Program-made: the position numbers and the translations under genes | Notes under the pieces: generated by a model | The model's database searches: none | Seen by the model: the letters and a program-made list of their open reading frames with translations, nothing else | What the model was told of the DNA's origin: nothing | Shown here: positions 58,376-64,000 of the stretch, in pieces | Layout of the letters: every line of letters begins with the position of its first letter | Position numbering within the stretch: position 1 is the first letter of the stretch | Origin: Candidatus Rokuibacteriota bacterium | GTDB lineage: Bacteria; Methylomirabilota; Methylomirabilia; Rokubacteriales; CSP1-6 | Assembly: GCA_016200085.1 (NCBI GenBank) | Contig: JACQFL010000028.1 | Location: 62,001-126,000 of the forward strand | Length of the DNA stretch: 64,000 bases | Reading direction: 5' to 3'

Positions 58376-59346
58376 CGGGCTGGCGGTGGAGGACTCGGGC
58401 GGCGGCGATGGCGCTCGCGATCGGGGCCCTGTTGGGATCTCCCGGCGCAGCGGGAGCGCAGGGTGCCGAGACGGCGGGGATGCTCACGGAGATCAAGGTG
58501 GGGCGTGGCCGCGTGGAGATGAAGACGGGCGGCGCCGACTGGCGGCCGGCCACGCCGCTCAGCGCGCTGCGCGCCGGCGATCAGGTGCGCGCCAGCGGCG
58601 ACGCCATCGCGGTGGTCCTGCTCACCGGGGGTCGCGGCACGGTGAAGGTCGACACGGCCGCCTCGCCCTACACGGTGGCGGCGCCATCTGGTGACGGCAA
58701 GGTCGACAAGGCCAAGAGCCTGCTCACGTCCAGCCTCGGCTTCCTGTCGGCGGGCAGCAAGGAGCCGCCGAAGGCGGTGCTGTCCACCCGCGCGGCCACC
58801 CGGCCCCCCGAGGTCCTCACCCCTCGGAACGGACCGGTCCTGCCCGACTCGCTCGTGTTCGAGTGGCAGGGCAGCCAGTTCTCGCGCTACACCGTGCGCA
58901 TCGTCGATCCTTCCGGGGTGGTCCTCGAGCGCAAGGGCGTGGTGGGCGCGCGCTTCCCCTACCCGGCCGACGCGCCCGTGCTCAAGCCCGCCGTGCGCTA
59001 CCGGTTCCAGGTGGAGGCGCTGAACCATCCTGCGTACGAGACGTGGTTCGAGGTCGTCGATCCCGGACGGGCCGCGGCGGTGCGCCAGAGCCTGGAGCAG
59101 CTCGAGGCCTCGCTCGGGCCGGGCGTGTCGCCGAACTCGCTCGCCGCCGTGAGGATCGGGGCGCTCGCCGCCGACGGCTACCTGCACGACGCGCGGCTGC
59201 TCGCCCTGGCCGCGCTCGCGCGCGATCCCGACGAGCCGGCCCTGCACATGCTGCTCGGCAACGTGTACCTCAAGACGGGCCTGCCGCGGCTCGCCGCGGA
59301 GTCACTCGACGAGGCCCAGTTCCTCCTGTCCCGCGGGGGCAAGTAA
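58372..59346 (+). CDS. Exported FecR-like protein with C-terminal helical repeats
   Basis: The ATG overlaps the cyclase stop (ATGA). A signal peptide (AAAMALAIGALLGSPGAAGAQ) precedes a FecR-like beta domain (residues 40-150: LTEIKVGRGRVEMKTGGADW, LSALRAGDQVRASGDAIAVV), an Ig-like region (LPDSLVFEWQGSQFSRYTVR) and a C-terminal TPR-like helical part (LALAALARDPDEPALHMLLG). It should be periplasmic. FecR plus CHASE2-cyclase plus CHAT is a combination I recall seeing together in other bacteria. It ends the operon 19 bases before palindromic element 3. Confidence 0.75.
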   Translation: MTGWRWRTRAAAMALAIGALLGSPGAAGAQGAETAGMLTEIKVGRGRVEMKTGGADWRPATPLSALRAGDQVRASGDAIAVVLLTGGRGTVKVDTAASPYTVAAPSGDGKVDKAKSLLTSSLGFLSAGSKEPPKAVLSTRAATRPPEVLTPRNGPVLPDSLVFEWQGSQFSRYTVRIVDPSGVVLERKGVVGARFPYPADAPVLKPAVRYRFQVEALNHPAYETWFEVVDPGRAAAVRQSLEQLEASLGPGVSPNSLAAVRIGALAADGYLHDARLLALAALARDPDEPALHMLLGNVYLKTGLPRLAAESLDEAQFLLSRGGK

Positions 59347-59364
59347 GCGGGCGTCCACGTTGGT

Positions 59365-59582
59365 GTGCTGAGTCTGAAGTTCGTCGTCACGTCCGACCGA
59401 GGTGGGGCGGGCTGGGGCCGGGGTCGGTTGAGATAAGCCGTGGAGTAGGCGTGGTCTCGCCGAAGACGATCACGATGCGAGGCGCACCGCTCGGTAACGA
59501 CAGTCAGTCGGCTTGTCCAACCGACCCCGGCCCCTGCCCGCCCCACCTCACGCCACGCGATGACGAACGTCGGACTCAGGAC
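59365..59582. repeat. Palindromic element, copy 3 (about 66-bp arms, 87-nt core)
   Basis: Inner arms 59399-59430 and 59518-59549 are 32-bp inverted copies with one mismatch. The similarity continues outward, with about 34 more bases on each side pairing imperfectly (GTGCTGAGTCTGA with its counterpart TCGGACTCAGGAC). The 87-nt core (59431-59517) contains GTAGGCGTGGTCTCGCCG and ACGACAGTCAGTCGG, matching the cores of copies 1 and 2, but the arms are unrelated to theirs. It lies exactly between two convergent stop codons (59346 and 59584) and could also end transcription. Confidence 0.8.
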
Positions 59583-59583
59583 A

Positions 59584-60099
59584 CTAACGGACGGCGGCGG
59601 GCTTCACCTTCCCACGGCTCTTCTCGTAGGCCTCGATGGCCTTCTTGAGGTCGCGGTACTCCTCGCAGGAGAAGAAGCAGAGGGAGTCGAGACGCGTCAG
59701 GTGCTCGCGGGCCTTGGCCGGGTTGTCGAGGGCGAGATAGGCCTCGCCGATGTACTCGTGGGCGCCGCGGTGCTTCGGATCGAGGGCGAGCGCCTTCTCG
59801 TAGAGCGGCAGGGCGCGGGCGGGGTCGCCGTTGCGCCGGATCGCATAGGCGAGCCAGTTGTAGGCGTCCGCGTTGGCGGCGTCCCGCGCCACCACGCCCT
59901 CGAGCAGCGGGATGGCCTGGGCGAAGCTCCCCGCCTTGATCGCCTTCACGCCGGCCCCGTAGTCCGGGTCCTCCGGCTTGCCCGGAGCCGCGCGCCGCGG
60001 CTCGTCCCCACCCCCGCCCGCGGCGTGGGTGGCCGCCGGTATGCTCGCGGCGATCGCCGCGCACGCCAGAACGAGAACGATCCCTCGCCGGAAGCTCAT
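59584..60099 (-). CDS. Exported TPR protein (171 aa)
   Basis: The ATG at 60099 follows AGGGAGGAC. A signal peptide (GIVLVLACAAIAASIPAATH) is followed by a Gly/Pro linker and about three tetratricopeptide repeats: GVKAIKAGSFAQAIPLLEGV, ADAYNWLAYAIRRNGDPARA and HEYIGEAYLALDNPAKAREH. A short CFFSCEEYRDLKKAIEAYEK end has two cysteines that may form a disulfide. It is probably a periplasmic scaffold. Divergent from the subtilase; convergent to the CHAT/cyclase operon. Confidence 0.75.
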   Translation of the reverse strand: MSFRRGIVLVLACAAIAASIPAATHAAGGGGDEPRRAAPGKPEDPDYGAGVKAIKAGSFAQAIPLLEGVVARDAANADAYNWLAYAIRRNGDPARALPLYEKALALDPKHRGAHEYIGEAYLALDNPAKAREHLTRLDSLCFFSCEEYRDLKKAIEAYEKSRGKVKPAAVR

Positions 60100-60359
60100 G
60101 ATGTCCTCCCTCACGCCGGTCGCCGTCGCGGTCTCACCACCGCCTCGCGAGAGACCGTCATCCCTGACCTGGACGGTTCATGGGCGCTCCCTGGGCGCGG
60201 TACCCGGGATCCGGGGGGTCCGCCTTCGGCCCGATCCTGCCGATCGTACCTCGTGATGTCTCTCGACACACCCTCTCCCGTGCCAGCCGCGGGGCCTCAC
60301 GCCGGAACCCGTCACGGAAGCGCTCGACATCCCACCGATCTGTCTGGAGGAGCCCGTCG

Positions 60360-62744
<2,385 letters not shown>

Positions 62745-62801
62745 TCACCGCGCGCGCCGGCTGGTTCCCGCGCCCGGTCTGATCCGCCGGGTGCGGGCGT
62801 G

Positions 62802-62807
62802 TAGAAT
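62802..62807 (+). promoter_or_regulatory. -10 box TAGAAT upstream of srkA-like gene
   Basis: TAGAAT lies ten bases before a short ORF at 62817 and 63 bases before the SrkA-like GTG. A weak CTGATC hexamer is 17 bases upstream. Confidence 0.35.
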
Positions 62808-62816
62808 CACCCCGCG

Positions 62817-62873
62817 ATGCTCCTGCCGGCCGCCATCGTTCCTGGCACTCACCCGCTCCCGCCGGTGGCGTGA
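62817..62873 (+). other. Possible 18-codon leader ORF overlapping srkA-like start
   Basis: An ATG placed about where the TAGAAT promoter would start transcription opens MLLPAAIVPGTHPLPPVA and stops at a TGA overlapping the GTG of the next gene (GTGA). This near-leaderless ORF could feed ribosomes to the SrkA-like start by coupling. It may also be chance. Confidence 0.25.
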
Positions 62874-63835
62874 GCGCGCCGTTCGAAGCGCTCACCCCCG
62901 ATCGCGTGCTCGACGCGGTCGAGGTCGGCGGCCTGCGCTGCACCGGGCGCTGCCTGCCGCTCCGGGCCTTCGAGAACCGGGTGTACGAGGTCGAGCTCGA
63001 CGACGAGCGGCGGCTGGTCGTGAAGTTCTACCGGCCTGGCCGCTGGTCGCGCGCGGCCATCCTGGACGAGCACGCCTTCCTCGGCGAGCTCGCGGCGGCC
63101 GAGATCTCCGCGGTCGCGCCCCTCGACCTCGGCCGGGGCTCCACCCTCGAGGAGATCGACGGCATTCTCTACGCCGCGTTCCCCCGCGTGCGCGGGCGCA
63201 CCCTCGACGAGCTCGACGAGGAGGGCCTGCGCCGGATCGGACGATTGATCGGCCGCGCCCACGCGGTCGGCTCGACGCGGACGGCGCCCCACCGCCCGCG
63301 TCTCACCGTCGACCGGTACGTCCGCCAGCCGGTCGAGTTGCTGCTGGCCGGGGACTGCATCCCCGGCCCGCTGGCCTCGCGGTACCGCGACGTCGCGCTG
63401 CGCATCGCCGACGCCGTGGAGCCGGCGCTCGCCCGCGCGCTCGCGCAGCGCATCCACGGTGACCTGCACCTGGGCAACATCCTCTGGGCCGCGGACGGCC
63501 CGGTCCTCGTGGACTTCGACGATTTTCTCACCGGCCCGCCCGTCCAGGACCTCTGGCTGCTCGCACGCGGCGACACCGAGGAGGCGCGGCGCGCACGGGA
63601 GCACCTCCTGGCGGGGTACGAGGTCTTCCGCGAGTTCGACCGCTCCACGCTGGCGCTGTGCGAGCCGCTGCGCGCGCTGCGCATCGTCTACATGTCCGGG
63701 TGGATCGCCCAGCGCTGGGAGGACGCGTCCTTTCGCGCCGGGTTTCCCGCGTTCCGCACGGACCAGTACTGGATGGCGGAGTACGAGGTCCTGTACCAGA
63801 TCTTCGAGTCCCTCACGCCTGGCAGTGTGAGGTGA
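62870..63835 (+). CDS. srkA: SrkA/YihE-like stress-response kinase
   Basis: The 321-aa protein matches the YihE/SrkA group of aminoglycoside-phosphotransferase-fold protein kinases: DRVLDAVEVGGLRCTGRCLP, ENRVYEVELDDERRLVVKFY (ATP lysine in VVKFY), catalytic loop RIHGDLHLGNILW and metal Asp in VLVDFDDFLTGPPVQDLWLL. SrkA phosphorylates proteins during envelope and oxidative stress and limits programmed death in E. coli. The length is normal. The GTG overlaps the stop of a possible leader ORF. It is not co-oriented with a DsbA gene as in E. coli. Confidence 0.9.
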   Translation: MSAPFEALTPDRVLDAVEVGGLRCTGRCLPLRAFENRVYEVELDDERRLVVKFYRPGRWSRAAILDEHAFLGELAAAEISAVAPLDLGRGSTLEEIDGILYAAFPRVRGRTLDELDEEGLRRIGRLIGRAHAVGSTRTAPHRPRLTVDRYVRQPVELLLAGDCIPGPLASRYRDVALRIADAVEPALARALAQRIHGDLHLGNILWAADGPVLVDFDDFLTGPPVQDLWLLARGDTEEARRAREHLLAGYEVFREFDRSTLALCEPLRALRIVYMSGWIAQRWEDASFRAGFPAFRTDQYWMAEYEVLYQIFESLTPGSVR

Positions 63836-63856
63836 GAGCTTCTGAAAGGAGGGGCC

Positions 63857-64000
63857 ATGAGCGAGGACGTCCTGCGAAGCCTGGCGCTTCAGGTGCGAAA
63901 CTGGGGCCGCTGGGGGCCCGACGACGAGATCGGCACGCTGAACCACATCACCCCCGAGGCGATCGCCGGGGCCTGCCGGCTGGCCACGGCGGGCAAGGTG
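63857..64000 (+). CDS. Cyclase-family (kynurenine formamidase-like) protein, N-terminal part
   Basis: GAAAGGAGG precedes the ATG. The 48 residues before the window ends, including NWGRWGPDDEIGTLNHITPE, are the distinctive N-terminus of cyclase-family hydrolases (PF04199), metal-dependent amidohydrolases related to kynurenine formamidase. The metal site HxDxxxH lies beyond the window. It follows the SrkA-like gene by 21 bases on the same strand. Confidence 0.75.
   Translation, partial: MSEDVLRSLALQVRNWGRWGPDDEIGTLNHITPEAIAGACRLATAGKV

Noticed and set aside
52356-59346. A classical Zorya defence system
   Set aside because: ZorC, ZorD and ZorE homologues are missing and the ZorA tail is short, so only the ZorAB-like part can be supported.

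Overview
The window is a very GC-rich, densely coded stretch of bacterial chromosome that looks like a metagenome-derived soil or subsurface organism. Gene content (phenylacetate-CoA-ligase/PaaA-like pair, LLM flavin oxidoreductases, ACMSD-like amidohydrolase, TauD and PhyH oxygenases, acyl-CoA dehydrogenase, carboxyltransferase, CaiB-type remnant, many small exported P-rich proteins) and codon bias resemble Candidatus Rokubacteria/Methylomirabilota. That placement is inference; there is no rRNA or other phylogenetic marker here. No tRNA, rRNA, CRISPR array or intact insertion sequence was seen.

Layout. 0-2.9 kb: end of a glycosyltransferase, two small unknown proteins and a PaaK-like/PaaA-like pair in tightly coupled plus-strand order. 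2.9-5.6 kb: minus-strand Eis-like acetyltransferase, TPR protein, zinc-ribbon protein and Rieske ferredoxin. 5.6-6.2 kb: a gene-free stretch with two large palindromic elements sharing one conserved core. 6.2-16.2 kb: MBL-rhodanese protein, hybrid histidine kinase, diheme cytochrome c, HtrA-like protease and partners, 3-methyladenine glycosylase, DUF423 and YfcE-like proteins. 16.2-23.3 kb: LLM oxidoreductase, YjhG-type xylonate dehydratase, LpqC-like esterase, a broken CoA-transferase, and a cyclic-nucleotide-binding domain fused to a DASS transporter. 23.3-32.8 kb: acyl/organic-acid metabolism (MaoC, flavin reductase, carboxyltransferase, MBL, PanE, amidohydrolase, PurN, 2-hydroxyacid dehydrogenase) with small exported proteins. 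32.9-45.3 kb: FecR/WG-rich exported protein, acyl-CoA dehydrogenase, TauD, an orphan ABC substrate-binding protein next to an exported caspase-like protein, then a plus-strand catabolic run (ABM, LDH2-type dehydrogenase, metalloprotease, VOC, D-aminoacylase-like, PhyH).

45.3-47.0 kb is a less GC-rich accessory pocket with a conserved Cys-rich small protein and two toxin-antitoxin loci in which both toxin genes appear to carry internal deletions while the antitoxins are intact. 47.0-52.2 kb returns to metabolism (class III aminotransferase, LLM oxidoreductase, NHL propeller, SDR, EthD).

52.3-59.3 kb is the most unusual unit: a probable five-gene operon with a ZorA/MotA-like and ZorB/MotB-like pair, an exported TPR-CHAT protease, a CHASE2 adenylate cyclase and an exported FecR-like protein. 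Its 3' end is followed by a third member of the palindromic element family. The window closes with a TPR protein, an exported subtilase with DUF11-type repeats, an SrkA-like kinase and the start of a cyclase-family hydrolase.

The strongest candidates for something undescribed are (i) the palindromic elements with a shared core but element-specific, self-complementary arms, and (ii) the ZorAB-like/CHAT/CHASE2-cyclase/FecR operon, which might connect to the cyclic-nucleotide-binding transporter encoded elsewhere in the window.
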